A DNA stretch of 64,000 nt from JAWKWH01 sp965204295 (GTDB taxonomy: Bacteria; Pseudomonadota; Alphaproteobacteria; Rhizobiales; Rhizobiaceae): NCBI GenBank assembly GCA_965204295.1, contig OZ241973.1:1736001-1800000 (forward strand). Direction: 5' to 3'. The notes under the pieces are model-generated. The model had not been told where the DNA came from. It did no database searches and worked only from the letters and a program-made list of their open reading frames with translations. Below, piece by piece: positions 9,901 to 18,811 of this stretch; within the stretch, counting starts at the first letter, position 1; the number at the start of each line of letters is the position of its first letter. The position numbers were made by a program, and so were the translations under genes.

Positions 9901-10057
9901 GAAACTGCAAGGCCTGATCGCCTACTACGCGGATCGAAACAACGGATACAGGTCACGGGCTTTACCGCTGCGGGAACACGACTTTGGCGGCGATTACGAT
10001 CATCTGGCGCGCGTGCACGAGTGGTCGGCCGGCCCTGATGACGGAGAAGGGCCATGA
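6950..10057 (+). CDS. addB: Double-strand break repair protein AddB
   Basis: 1035 residues, normal for alphaproteobacterial AddB. With AddA it forms the helicase-nuclease that resects double-strand breaks and responds to Chi-like sites before RecA loading. The N-terminal part is a degenerate helicase-like region; the C-terminal part has a RecB-type nuclease core with GRADRID and the motif EILDYKTG, containing the metal-binding Asp and catalytic Lys. The ATG overlaps the end of the nucleotidyltransferase gene by four bases, and its own stop overlaps addA. Confidence 0.93.
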   Translation: MRRDPNLWTIPSGSRFLPVLTDAIVEGRLIGGIREDGLYLADLTIYVPTRRAARTLRALFVERTDGRATILPTIRPLGEFDDDSEFMDIAGDPWDLPPPVSQYERLLALAPLVRAWKSRLPAHIASLFEEELIIPASAADAIWLARDLAALLDEVETEEGNWAALGELAPAELAGWWQVTLDFLKIVTEHWPRILAERERTDPAVWRSARINAEAERLKADQTAGPVVAAGSTGSIPATARLLSVIAKHPKGAVVLPGLDKELDTGSWDLIGRAEAAPSVIGHPQYGLKKLLRAMGADRGDVADLGGADDVLAARSRLVSEALRPAETTDLWQANRGAVTASVAAGALENMALIEAPDERHEALAIAIALRSAVSEPGRRAALVTGDRDLARRVSSELTRFEIKADDSGGRPLIATPVATLMQSIAETVFRPGDPARLLDLLTHPSLRCGRNGTVARNLSSFADLILLRGAAGRPDIADIVKDFDNRLVSLDQHAHAPFWFLRLDESGLADVRQFLVRLNDAVRPLCEMRSRSGIELSHLLVALTGALEALGRDEEDSIEALYSGDAGESLTQILRSLIASEHTIDCRPEEAPDVLNALLSAETVKPSAAGDGRIAVWGVLEARLQSVDTLVIGGLNEGNWPRKAETGRFMSRVLSGGIGLEPPERRTGQAAHDFQMAMGTEIVILSRSARAGGAPTTPSRWLQRLLAIVGEQSASTLGGRGDHYLKLAEATDRVADAPPAKQPCPTPPPETRPRRFSVTEIETLRRDPYAIYARRILRLEPIDPLCRDPGAAERGSLFHRILQRLSSDESALAGSNPEKNLLEIAMACFDEACLPNEVRAVWWPRFVEIAPALIRWEVEQLQGVAKTFPEVYARRTEIGTTGVTLSGRADRIDLLDGGGRAEILDYKTGSLPTRGQAHTLLAPQLALEGALLAKGAFTELGPVTPVDLKFIRLKPDGTIKPESILRFNRNDKPADAMADEAWAKLQGLIAYYADRNNGYRSRALPLREHDFGGDYDHLARVHEWSAGPDDGEGP

Positions 10058-13000
10058 GCGGGCGTTTCTTCGTGCCGGAAGAGACGATCGTCAGCCAGTC
10101 AAAGGCCGCCAACCCCGGCGACTCGGTCTGGGTGGCCGCAAATGCCGGATCGGGCAAGACCCATGTCCTGTCACGCAGAGTGATCCGGCTGCTGTTGAAT
10201 GGCGTTGATCCGTCTCGCATTCTCTGCCTCACCTACACGCGCGCCGCAGCCGCCAACATGGTCAACCGGGTATTTGAAGACCTGGGTCCGTGGGCCATGA
10301 TGAGCGATCGGGAACTGACCGGCGAAATCGCGAAGTTGGAGGGAAGCGCACCTTCGAAAAACCGGCTGGCGCGCGCCCGTAAGCTGTTCGCCGGCGCGCT
10401 TGAGACGCCGGGCGGCCTGAAAATCCAGACCATCCACGCATTTTGCGAATCCGTGCTGCGTCAGTTTCCGCTTGAGGCCAATATTGCCGGCCATTTCGAA
10501 CTGCTCGACGGTCAGATGGAGCAGGAACTGATCGCGGAAGCACGCCGCGATATGTTGACCGGAGCGGGAACCGGCGGATCTGACGTGCTTTCAGGTGCGT
10601 TTACGCTTGTCCTGTCGACGGCAGGCGAGCACGGTCTCGGCGAATTGCTCTCCGAAATCGTGTCGAACCGCGATGGTTTGCGCGTATTTCTCGGCAAGAT
10701 GGCCGGTGCCGGCGATCGGCTGGAATGGCTGAAAAGGGAGTTCGGATTCGATCCGGCGGAAACGCCTGACGCGATGGTCGACGCCATTTGGCCGGACGAC
10801 TACTTTGGGGCGCAATTCGCGTCCGGTTTCCTGTCGCGGGCGGAGACCGCCGGAAAAGCAAAGGCGTCGAAGTTTGCGGGCAGACTTCGCTCCGTCTGTG
10901 ATATTTCTGATCGGGGATTGCGGTTCGAAGCCCTTTGCGGCGCGTTCCTGCGCATGGGTAAAGGTGGATGGGAAGCGCGCAGCCTGCATGGAATTGCGTC
11001 CAGGGGAGTTGGCGAACACTTCCCGGGATTCGTCGATGAATTCGAGCGGTTTGCAAACATCCTGCTGGGTGCCCGGGATCGCGTCACGCTTCTGAAATCC
11101 ATCGATGCGACCAATGCCGCGCTGACCATCGCCGATTTTCTGCTTACCCGTTATGAGCATCTCAAAAACGCGCGCGGTTTCCTCGATTTTGGCGACCTGA
11201 TCTCGCGCACGGCCAACCTGCTCGCCCGGCAGAACGCAGGCGCGTGGGTGCAATACAAGCTTGATCGCGGGCTTGATCACATTCTCATTGATGAGGCGCA
11301 GGACACCAGCCCTGGCCAGTGGCAGGTGATCACAAGTCTCGCCGAAGAATTCTATTCCGGTCTGTCCTCGCGTCCGGAAACGCATCGGACGGTTTTTGCC
11401 GTCGGCGACGAGAAGCAGTCGATCTACTCGTTTCAGGGTGCCGAACCGGCTGCCTTTGCCGAGACCGGCCGGGCATTCGCCGCGAAAATCAAGGGCGTCC
11501 GGGGCCGGTTTTCGGAGGTGCGCCTGCACCACTCATTCCGGTCGGTTGGAGATGTGTTGTCCGCTGTCGACCTCGTCTTCAAGCCCGAACATGCCCGTGA
11601 CGGTCTGACGCTGTATCCCGAACCGATCGAACATGCGCCGATACGGGCGAACGATCCCGGTTATGTCGAAATCTGGCCGATGATCGCGGCGGCGAAGAGC
11701 GCGGAGCCCGAGAACTGGACCGAGGCGATCGATCACGCGTCACAGCCCGCCGTGAAACTCGCCGGTGCAATCTGCAATCGTATTTGCGATTGGCTGGAGA
11801 AGGGGGAGCGTATCGAAGGAACCGGCGCGAAGCTGACGCCGGGCGACATCATGGTGCTGGTGCGCAAGCGGGACGCATTCGTGCATGCGCTTTCACGCGC
11901 TCTCAAGGACAAGGACATCGCCGTTGCGGGCGCCGACCGATTGCAACTGCGGGACCACATCGCGGTCAAGGACCTTGCCGCGATCGGTCGATTTTCCCTA
12001 CAGGAAAATGACGACCTTTCACTTGCGGCCTTGTTGAAAAGTCCGGTGTTCAACCTGTCCGACGAAGAGTTGTTTGACCTCGCTCATAATCGCGGACCCG
12101 GCATCAGTTTGTGGCGCGGCCTGCGGAAAGCCGCGTCGGACAACAGCCATTTGACACCGGTCGTCGATCGTTTGTCGAAGTGGCGCAGCGAGGCGGGGTT
12201 GAAACCGGTTGTCGAGTTCTACAGCGCCATTCTCGGCCGCGATGGCGTGCGTTCGGCAATGATCGCCAGATTGGGACGCGAAGCGGGTGAGATTCTCGAT
12301 GAATTCATCAACTTCACCTTTGCCTGCGAGCAGACCGGCATCACCGGACTGGGAGCATTTCTGGAAACGCTTGAGGTTGCCGGTCCCGAAATCAAGCGCG
12401 AGGTCGCCCATGGGCGGGGCGAGGTGCGGATTATGACGGTGCACGCGGCCAAAGGACTGGAAGCGCCTGTCGTGTTTCTGGTAGATAACGGCTCCGCGCC
12501 GTTTTCGGTGGCCCACCTGCCCCGTTTGATGCGATTTGCCCTGCGCGACCAAAAATCAGGCGAAGGCTACATGTGGCGCGCCGGAAGCGAATTGAAGTCG
12601 TCTTTCACCGGTAAACTTGAGAACATTGAGCGCGAGAAGGCGGAACAGGAATACCGGCGGCTGCTCTATGTTGGCATGACCCGCGCCGAGGACCGGTTGC
12701 TGGTCTGCGGCTATCATGGCATCCGCGAGCCGAAGGACGGCACCTGGCATCGGCTGGTGTCGGAGGCGCTGGTTCCGGTCAGTGATGAAATTGATCGAAA
12801 AGATCCCTTGCTGCACGCTCCGGTTCATCGCTACCGGTCGGTCGATGCGCCGGCAAAGGAAGCTTTGACCGATCGATACATCGAAGCCGCCCGTACCGTG
12901 ACGTTTCCCGACACTCTGCGAAAACCGTTGCCGCCCGAGGTCCTGCTTCCGCGGCCGTTTGCGCCATCCGGTGCGGCCATGCTTGTCGATCCCGAAATCG

Positions 13001-13575
13001 AGATGGTCGACAAGACCGCCTCCCCAGTCCTGGGCGAAGGCAGGACGCCGGGTTTTGCGATCGAACGAGGCATCGTGATCCATCGTCTTCTGCAGGAACT
13101 GCCGGAATTGGCCTTGAATCGGCGCACCGAATTCGCCCGGCGATATCTGAAAAGGCTGGGAATGGATTGGAATTCCGGCGATCGTGATGCGGTGTTGACG
13201 TCGGTGCTGCGGATACTGGGCGAACCGGAATTCGCTTCGATTTTCGCGCCGGGATCACGCAGTGAGGTGGCCATTGCGGGCCATCTGGTCGTCAACGGCG
13301 CCGCGAGGGCTGTTTCGAGAAAGATCGACCGGGTCGCGGTGACCGATAGCCGGGTCTTCCTGGTCGACTACAAGACAAATCGCGCACCGCCGCGAAATCT
13401 CGCCGAGATTCCCGCCGGTTATGTCACGCAGATCGCCATCTATGCCGCTTTGCTCAGGCAAATCTACCCGGATCGTGAGGTATCGGCGGGCCTGCTGTTC
13501 ACCGAGGCGCCTCGGATGTTTGAAATTCCCGAAACCGTGATGGCCGGCGCTCTTGAGCGACTCGCGGTCTCATGA
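10054..13575 (+). CDS. addA: Double-strand break repair helicase-nuclease AddA
   Basis: 1173 residues, UvrD-like superfamily 1 helicase with a C-terminal nuclease. Walker A is ANAGSGKTHVL near residue 32; motif II reads LIDEAQDTSP; motif III is VGDEKQSIYSFQGA; motif VI includes LLYVGMTRAEDRLLVCG. The C-terminal nuclease has VFLVDYKTNRAPP. It unwinds and degrades broken ends in the cytoplasm as partner of AddB, whose gene overlaps its start by four bases. AddAB also degrades linear foreign DNA and, in other bacteria, supplies substrates for CRISPR spacer capture; whether it does so for the type II system here is not known. Confidence 0.95.
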   Translation: MSGRFFVPEETIVSQSKAANPGDSVWVAANAGSGKTHVLSRRVIRLLLNGVDPSRILCLTYTRAAAANMVNRVFEDLGPWAMMSDRELTGEIAKLEGSAPSKNRLARARKLFAGALETPGGLKIQTIHAFCESVLRQFPLEANIAGHFELLDGQMEQELIAEARRDMLTGAGTGGSDVLSGAFTLVLSTAGEHGLGELLSEIVSNRDGLRVFLGKMAGAGDRLEWLKREFGFDPAETPDAMVDAIWPDDYFGAQFASGFLSRAETAGKAKASKFAGRLRSVCDISDRGLRFEALCGAFLRMGKGGWEARSLHGIASRGVGEHFPGFVDEFERFANILLGARDRVTLLKSIDATNAALTIADFLLTRYEHLKNARGFLDFGDLISRTANLLARQNAGAWVQYKLDRGLDHILIDEAQDTSPGQWQVITSLAEEFYSGLSSRPETHRTVFAVGDEKQSIYSFQGAEPAAFAETGRAFAAKIKGVRGRFSEVRLHHSFRSVGDVLSAVDLVFKPEHARDGLTLYPEPIEHAPIRANDPGYVEIWPMIAAAKSAEPENWTEAIDHASQPAVKLAGAICNRICDWLEKGERIEGTGAKLTPGDIMVLVRKRDAFVHALSRALKDKDIAVAGADRLQLRDHIAVKDLAAIGRFSLQENDDLSLAALLKSPVFNLSDEELFDLAHNRGPGISLWRGLRKAASDNSHLTPVVDRLSKWRSEAGLKPVVEFYSAILGRDGVRSAMIARLGREAGEILDEFINFTFACEQTGITGLGAFLETLEVAGPEIKREVAHGRGEVRIMTVHAAKGLEAPVVFLVDNGSAPFSVAHLPRLMRFALRDQKSGEGYMWRAGSELKSSFTGKLENIEREKAEQEYRRLLYVGMTRAEDRLLVCGYHGIREPKDGTWHRLVSEALVPVSDEIDRKDPLLHAPVHRYRSVDAPAKEALTDRYIEAARTVTFPDTLRKPLPPEVLLPRPFAPSGAAMLVDPEIEMVDKTASPVLGEGRTPGFAIERGIVIHRLLQELPELALNRRTEFARRYLKRLGMDWNSGDRDAVLTSVLRILGEPEFASIFAPGSRSEVAIAGHLVVNGAARAVSRKIDRVAVTDSRVFLVDYKTNRAPPRNLAEIPAGYVTQIAIYAALLRQIYPDREVSAGLLFTEAPRMFEIPETVMAGALERLAVS

Positions 13576-13650
13576 CAAACAGTTGACTTGAATGGCAACG
13601 CCTTCAAGCCGCGCATGGCGGTCCGAGCAGGCACAGGGAAGGAGCCGTGA

Positions 13651-13971
13651 ATGTCCACCGTGACGATTGACAAGAACAGTTTTGAAGACGGCGTTTTGAA
13701 AGCCGCCGGACCGGTCGTTGTCGACTTTTGGGCCGAATGGTGCGGTCCCTGCAAGATGATCGCGCCGGCGCTGGAAGAGATTTCAGTCGAGATGGGCGGC
13801 AAGGTGAAGATCGCCAAGGTCAATATCGACGAGAACCCGGAGATTGCGGCGCAATATGGTGTTCGCTCGATCCCCACGCTGATGATGTTCAAGGGCGGTG
13901 AAGTGGCCGACATGAAGGTCGGCGCTTTGCCTAAGTCGACGCTATCAACATGGATCGGCGATGCGGTATAA
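13651..13971 (+). CDS. trxA: Thioredoxin
   Basis: 106 residues with the active site WCGPC (Cys31, Cys34), the buried Asp25 in VVDFWAEW and the cis-proline segment RSIPTLMMF. It is a cytoplasmic dithiol reductant for ribonucleotide reductase, peroxiredoxins and others. It lies 75 bp after addA, as in many alphaproteobacteria, and is followed by a clear terminator. The start ATG is preceded by a GGAG site. Confidence 0.96.
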   Translation: MSTVTIDKNSFEDGVLKAAGPVVVDFWAEWCGPCKMIAPALEEISVEMGGKVKIAKVNIDENPEIAAQYGVRSIPTLMMFKGGEVADMKVGALPKSTLSTWIGDAV

Positions 13972-13998
13972 CGCCGGTCAACCTCTGAAACGAACAGG

Positions 13999-14021
13999 CC
14001 CGGCCAAGCGCCGGGTTTTTT
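13999..14021 (+). terminator. Rho-independent terminator after trxA
   Basis: CCCGGC (13999-14004) pairs with GCCGGG (14010-14015) around a five-base loop, followed by six Ts. It ends the tsaE-addBA-trxA run. Confidence 0.88.
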
Positions 14022-14153
14022 GTCGGGCCGGGAATTTTGGCTGATATCCGTTCCGATTTTCGCCAATCCGGCAAAACCGGCCCGCCAGAAAAAAATTCGA
14101 CAGTACAACAATTTCAAACCAAAATAGTACCAATTTGAACCGGAATCAATCCA

Positions 14154-14873
14154 ATGCACATTCTCGTCTTGCAGCACGTCGATGTCGAGCATCCCGGAAT
14201 CCTGCGCAAGTTTCTGGCCGAGGACGGTCATTCGATGACCCGGATCGAGTTGGATCAAGGCGGACGGCTTCCTGCCATCGACAGCTTTGACGCGCTTTGG
14301 GTGATGGGCGGGCCAATGGATGTCTGGCAGGAGGATATTCACCCCTGGCTGAAGGACGAGAAAGCCTACATCCGCGATGCGGTGATGGAAAAGGGCATAC
14401 CGTTTCTCGGACTCTGCCTCGGCCACCAACTGCTTGCCGAAGCGCTCGGCGGGAGTGTCGGACCATCCGATACGCCGGAGATCGGGGTAATGCCGGTCAA
14501 CATCACCGAACCTGGCGCTGGGTCTGTCTTTTTTGATGGCGCGCCGGAGCGGATCGACTGCCTGCAATGGCATTCGGCGGAAGTCAAAAGCCTACCGGGC
14601 GGTGTCGAAGTTCTGGCGACCTCGCCGGCCTGCGTCGTTCAGGCGATGAGCTGGGGTTCGCGCGCCTTTTCGGCCCAGTTCCATGTCGAGGTCGAGGCTG
14701 ACACCGTGGCCAATTGGGCGGCGATTCCCGAATATGACGCGGCGCTCGTCAAGGCGCTGGGAGAGGGAGCGGCGGCGAAGCTGGAAAAGGCGGTCGAGGC
14801 CAGGCTTCAGTCTTTCAACACGGTTGCCGAGCGCCTTTATATCAACTGGCTTCAAGCGACCGCGACCGGGTAG
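14154..14873 (+). CDS. Class I glutamine amidotransferase
   Basis: 239 residues, resembling stand-alone GMP-synthase-type amidotransferase proteins. The nucleophile elbow is GLCLGHQ with Cys88; the second catalytic residue is the His in AQFHVEVE. The family hydrolyses glutamine or gamma-glutamyl bonds; the acceptor is unknown. It stands alone after the trxA terminator, with an AT-rich upstream stretch, and converges with the GntR gene that follows. The adjacent glutamine-linked cluster makes a link to gamma-glutamyl compounds attractive, but that is inference. Confidence 0.85.
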   Translation: MHILVLQHVDVEHPGILRKFLAEDGHSMTRIELDQGGRLPAIDSFDALWVMGGPMDVWQEDIHPWLKDEKAYIRDAVMEKGIPFLGLCLGHQLLAEALGGSVGPSDTPEIGVMPVNITEPGAGSVFFDGAPERIDCLQWHSAEVKSLPGGVEVLATSPACVVQAMSWGSRAFSAQFHVEVEADTVANWAAIPEYDAALVKALGEGAAAKLEKAVEARLQSFNTVAERLYINWLQATATG

Positions 14874-14892
14874 GTCCGGCAACTGTCGTCAT

Positions 14893-15573
14893 TCATGTCG
14901 CGGCGTCGATCAGAGATTGGCGAGCCAGGTTGAGGTGTTCCCGCATATTCCGCGCGGCGCCCTCGGGATCCCGCGCGGCGAGCGTCTCGTAGATTCGCCG
15001 GTGCTGCTTGTTGTACTTGATGACGATGGTCGAGTTGTGCGTCAGGCGCCGCATCTTTATCCAACTCGGGTGCGAGCGCACCTCGTTGGCGTGACGCATC
15101 ATCCAGATCAGCAGCGAATTGTGCGAAGCTTCCGCCAGCAACAGATGGAACTCTTCGTCGAAATCACCGAAATCATGGATGTCATCGGCATTGGCTTCCA
15201 TCCTGCAAATCGACTCTTCGATCCGCATCAGGTCCCGGTCGTCAGCGTGCAACACGGCCAACCGCACGATCTGCGGTTCGATCGCCATGCGCGCTTCGAT
15301 CAATTCCAGCGGACGCATGGTCTCCGCCATGGGCCGGGAGGCGGTGTCATCGGAATAGGAAACATAAGTGCCGCTGCCTGGACGACGCTCGACAAAATCC
15401 AGCTCCTCAAGACGCTTGAGCGCCTCTCGCACCGTGCCGCGCGCGACGCCGAACCGATCCGCCAGTTCGCGTTCGGGCGGCAGCCGCTCATTGCGGAAAT
15501 ATTGCTCGGAGACGATTTGACGGCGCAGCGCGGACAATACGTCGCCCGATCCCGGTTTTCTCGTCACGCCCAT
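14893..15573 (-). CDS. FadR-subfamily GntR transcriptional regulator
   Basis: 226 residues. The N-terminal winged helix reads PPERELADRFGVARGTVREALKRLEELDFVERR, the typical GntR DNA-recognition region; the C-terminal half is an all-helical FCD ligand domain with the metal-type residues in EEFHLLLAEASHN and KQHRRIYETLAARD. It is divergent from the FAD oxidoreductase gene, with 242 bp between the starts that contain a run of 11-bp repeats. It therefore probably controls the amine-metabolism cluster in response to a small acid. The ligand is not known. Confidence 0.9.
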   Translation of the reverse strand: MGVTRKPGSGDVLSALRRQIVSEQYFRNERLPPERELADRFGVARGTVREALKRLEELDFVERRPGSGTYVSYSDDTASRPMAETMRPLELIEARMAIEPQIVRLAVLHADDRDLMRIEESICRMEANADDIHDFGDFDEEFHLLLAEASHNSLLIWMMRHANEVRSHPSWIKMRRLTHNSTIVIKYNKQHRRIYETLAARDPEGAARNMREHLNLARQSLIDAAT

Positions 15574-15650
15574 TGCATCTGGCCCGTTTTCCGGCGATCC
15601 GTCGGTTCAATCCGCACCCATTTCCCAGTTGCGGATATTTGACGAGATTC

Positions 15651-15723
15651 TTGGTGCGAAAACAAGAAAAATCGACATTTTGGTCGTAAATTGGGTGAAA
15701 ACTGGTGTGAAATTGGTCTTGCC
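15651..15723. repeat. 11-bp direct repeats in the GntR / oxidoreductase intergenic region
   Basis: Four adjacent 11-base units, TTGGTCGTAAA, TTGGGTGAAAA, CTGGTGTGAAA and TTGGTCTTGCC, fill 15680-15723, and a further related copy starts at 15651. The period equals one helical turn, so all units face the same side of the DNA. Position between divergent promoters suggests operator half-sites for the GntR protein. The repeats are seen; the regulatory role is inferred. Confidence 0.55.
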
Positions 15724-15815
15724 ACCCGTTGAAACCTGTGGTTAAATTCGAACGGAAAGCTGGTCAGGCATGACGCTGCGGACCGAAACGGCGGCGCGCG
15801 TCCGGGAGGACATCC

Positions 15816-17158
15816 ATGGCATTTCCGCAATCCGCCGATATCGTGATTATCGGCGCCGGCATTCATGGTCTCTCAACCGCGTGGCGGCTGGCCGAGATCG
15901 AAAAGGAAGGCGGCAGGGAAATTGACGGCAGGATCGTTGTCGTCGACAAGGACGGTATCGCCGCCGGTGCAACGGGCATTGCGTGCGGTGTCGTGCGAAA
16001 CAACTATTTTCAGCCGGCGATGCGGGAACTGATGGCGCATTCGGTCGGCGTCTGGGAAAACGACCAGGAGGGGTTCTCCTATCATCCCGTCGGCTACATG
16101 CAAATCAGTTGCGAAGCGATGCGCGACGATGTCGGCCGGATTCACGCCGAGCAACAGGCGATCGGCTATGAAAGCGTGTTCATCGAGGGCGCCGACGCAT
16201 CGACCTCCTACATGCGCGGAATATTTGACGATTGGCGGGCGCGGGGCATCACCTCCGTCCTGCACGAGAAGCGCGGCGGCTACGCCAATAACACCAAGGC
16301 GATGTATGGCCTCGCGAAGAAGGCCGAGGACCTTGGCATTCGCATTGTGACGGGCGTGACGGTGACCGGTCTCACCTCCTCGAACGGTGCCGGCGCGATT
16401 ACTCATGTTGAGACGGATCGCGGCAATATCGCTTGCGAACAGTTTGTTGTCGCCGCGAGTCCCTGGGTGCGCGATTTCTGGTCCATGCTCGGATTGCCGG
16501 AGCGGATCGACCTGAAGATCTCGACGGGAATGTCCACAAGGACATCGACATGTGGCGCTTCTGGCAACTTGAGGAAGGAGTCCTTGATGTCAAACCGGAG
16601 ACGCTCATGGCCAATGACGGCTCCATGCCTCCGGTCATCCATGTGGACACCGATGCGCCACTCAAGTCGGATGTGGACGGCTCGGTCATCACGGACGAGA
16701 TGTGGGGCATCTACTACAAGCCGGATTGGCACTTTAACGGAATCCAGGGCGGTGCCGCACCCTACAAGGTCGAAACACCGGTCAACGAAGTGCGGATCGA
16801 TCCCTACGGACCGTCGTCGCCCGAATTCGTTTCCAGTCATGAATTCGCGCATATGTGGGTGTCGGCGCTGGCGCATTGCCACAAGCGCTTTGAAGGCATG
16901 ACGCCCAAGTATCGCAAGGAACCGTCGGGCGGTATCGGGTGCTTCACCGCAGACAGTTTTCCGGTATTCGACCGGTTCCGCGACAATGTCTATATCGTTG
17001 CCGATTCCAACCATGGTTACAAAATGCTGGGTGTCGGTCGGCTTGTCGCCGAGGAACTGCATGGCAATGAGCAGCCCCTCCTGAAGCCGTTCCGCTTTTC
17101 GCGCTTTGCGACCGGGGAATTGCATCCGACATCGAATAGCCCGTTCCCATGGAGTTGA
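15816..17158 (+). pseudogene. FAD-dependent amine oxidoreductase (sarcosine oxidase-like), frameshifted
   Basis: The frame from ATG 15816 starts with the dinucleotide-binding motif VIIGAGIHGLSTAWRLAE and runs as a DAO-family oxidoreductase to about residue 235 (LPERIDLKI). At 16521-16522 the protein continues in another frame (DGNVHKDIDMWRFWQLEEGVL...) to a stop at 17156-17158. One missing base restores a continuous protein of about 447 residues of normal family length. The family oxidises secondary or tertiary amino groups of N-methyl amino acids. It is first in the glnT-glx cluster, with a GGGAGG site before the start. Either the gene is broken or this is a sequencing error; the downstream frame shows no further damage. 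Confidence 0.8.
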
Positions 17159-17243
17159 CGTTCGATTTTGGGCGCCGGCGGTTTCGCCAATGTCGACGTC
17201 AAACTGACTTTGCTCAAGCCATTATCAAGGGAGGATGATCAAG

Positions 17244-18716
17244 ATGACTGACCTGGAAGCCTTTGTCGAGACCGAGGGCCGTGACGAAAAAATCAGGCAG
17301 GTTCGCGAAAAAATCGACGAACTTGGTATTGAATACCTTTATTTGCAGTTCGTGTCGGTCACCGGCAAGATCATGGGTAAGGGTATCCCCGCAGATCACT
17401 GGGAAACCGTCGCCAAAAAGGGCTTTCAGCTTGTCTACGGCGCGACGGTCAACCTGTTTCTGAACCGCGCCGGAGAATATCTCGGCTACGGCCCCGAGGC
17501 CGCGGAACTTGTCGGCATTCCCGAGCCGGAAACCTTCATGCAACTGCCGTGGGCGCCGCAGATCGGCCGCTTCTATTGCACGCTGTTCCGCAACCGTGAG
17601 GAAAAGAAGGATCCGGGTGGATTCCTGACATCGGATTGCCGCGGCAATCTGTGCAGGCTGCACAAGGAATTCGAGAAAAAGCACGGCGTCAGGCTGCGGA
17701 TCGGCACGGAACCGGAAATGATGTGGTTGAAGTTCGGCGAAGACGGAAAACCGCGCGACGGTTTCTCCAAGCCGTATTGCTACCACATCGATCAGTTCGA
17801 AAGCCTGCGTCCGGTATCGTTGCAGGTGATCAAATATGCCCGCAAGATGGGTCTGGACATGATCCAGGGCGACCATGAGGACGCACCCGGCCAGCTTGAA
17901 CTCAACTGGATGTTCGACGACGTTCTACGCAACGCCGACCGTCTGACCACCTATCGCCAGATCTGCGCGCAGGTAGCCCGTGAAAACGGCATTTTTGCGT
18001 GCTTCATGACCAAACCTTTCATGGGTGTTTCCGCTTCCGGCTGCCACCACAATATGAGCCTGTGGTTCGGCGGCGAGGACAAGTTCGTTCCGTGCGGCAA
18101 CAATCCGGACAACCTGCCGGGAACGGCCGACAACTACATGTATGTAAAGGGTGGCGAAAACACGTTCATGCCCGACACCGACGACCCGCAATTGCCGGGC
18201 GAGGAAGGGCTGAAGGCCATCGGCGGCGTCGTGCGCCATCTACAGGCGCTGACCTCGGTCGGCTGCTCGACGGTCAATTCCTACCGCCGCCTGTGGGATA
18301 CGGGTTTCTGGGCGCCGGTGTTCGCGGACTGGGGTTTCCAGAACCGCACGACGGGCCTGCGCGTCTCGGCGCCCGGTCGTTTCGAATACCGCTCGGTCGA
18401 TTCAATGGTCAATCCGTACATTATGGGCTCGACGCTGCTCACCGCGATGGATGATGGCCTCGACAACAACCTTGACCCGGGTGAACCGGAAGAGCGCAAC
18501 ATCTATGAGGCGATGGCCGAGGGCAAAGAGGTCAAGAAGCTTCCGATGTCGCTCGGCGAGGCGCTCGATCACCTGGCCAATGACGAGGTCGTCCAGCGCG
18601 GCATGCCCGGTGAGATGTACCGGCTTTACGACGAATACAAGCGCGACGAGTTCGCCCGCTTCATGTCCACCGTGACCGAGTGGGACAACGAGATGTACAT
18701 GGAGTGCCTGCCATAG
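17244..18716 (+). CDS. glnT: Glutamine synthetase-like enzyme (GlnT / gamma-glutamylamide ligase type)
   Basis: 490 residues, glutamine synthetase family. Catalytic-domain signatures include RIGTEPEMMW, the GDHEDAPGQLELNW block for ammonia/amine and metal binding, GCHHNMSLW for ATP, and the NSYRRLWDTGFWAP and RFEYRSVDS regions. This subfamily (rhizobial GlnT, relatives of GmaS) joins ammonia or an amine such as methylamine to glutamate. ATG 17244 is preferred over 17235 because the AAGGGAGG site ends directly at 17234. It precedes glxBCD, whose methylotroph homologues (MgsABC) use the gamma-glutamyl amide. Substrate is inferred. Confidence 0.83.
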   Translation: MTDLEAFVETEGRDEKIRQVREKIDELGIEYLYLQFVSVTGKIMGKGIPADHWETVAKKGFQLVYGATVNLFLNRAGEYLGYGPEAAELVGIPEPETFMQLPWAPQIGRFYCTLFRNREEKKDPGGFLTSDCRGNLCRLHKEFEKKHGVRLRIGTEPEMMWLKFGEDGKPRDGFSKPYCYHIDQFESLRPVSLQVIKYARKMGLDMIQGDHEDAPGQLELNWMFDDVLRNADRLTTYRQICAQVARENGIFACFMTKPFMGVSASGCHHNMSLWFGGEDKFVPCGNNPDNLPGTADNYMYVKGGENTFMPDTDDPQLPGEEGLKAIGGVVRHLQALTSVGCSTVNSYRRLWDTGFWAPVFADWGFQNRTTGLRVSAPGRFEYRSVDSMVNPYIMGSTLLTAMDDGLDNNLDPGEPEERNIYEAMAEGKEVKKLPMSLGEALDHLANDEVVQRGMPGEMYRLYDEYKRDEFARFMSTVTEWDNEMYMECLP

Positions 18717-18811
18717 GCAAGGGCCGGGCGATCACGCGGGAAATCTCCGACCGGGTCTTTCCACCCGGTCCACCGGGTTCCTGTCGGAAACCAGACTGAG
18801 GAGAACATCAT

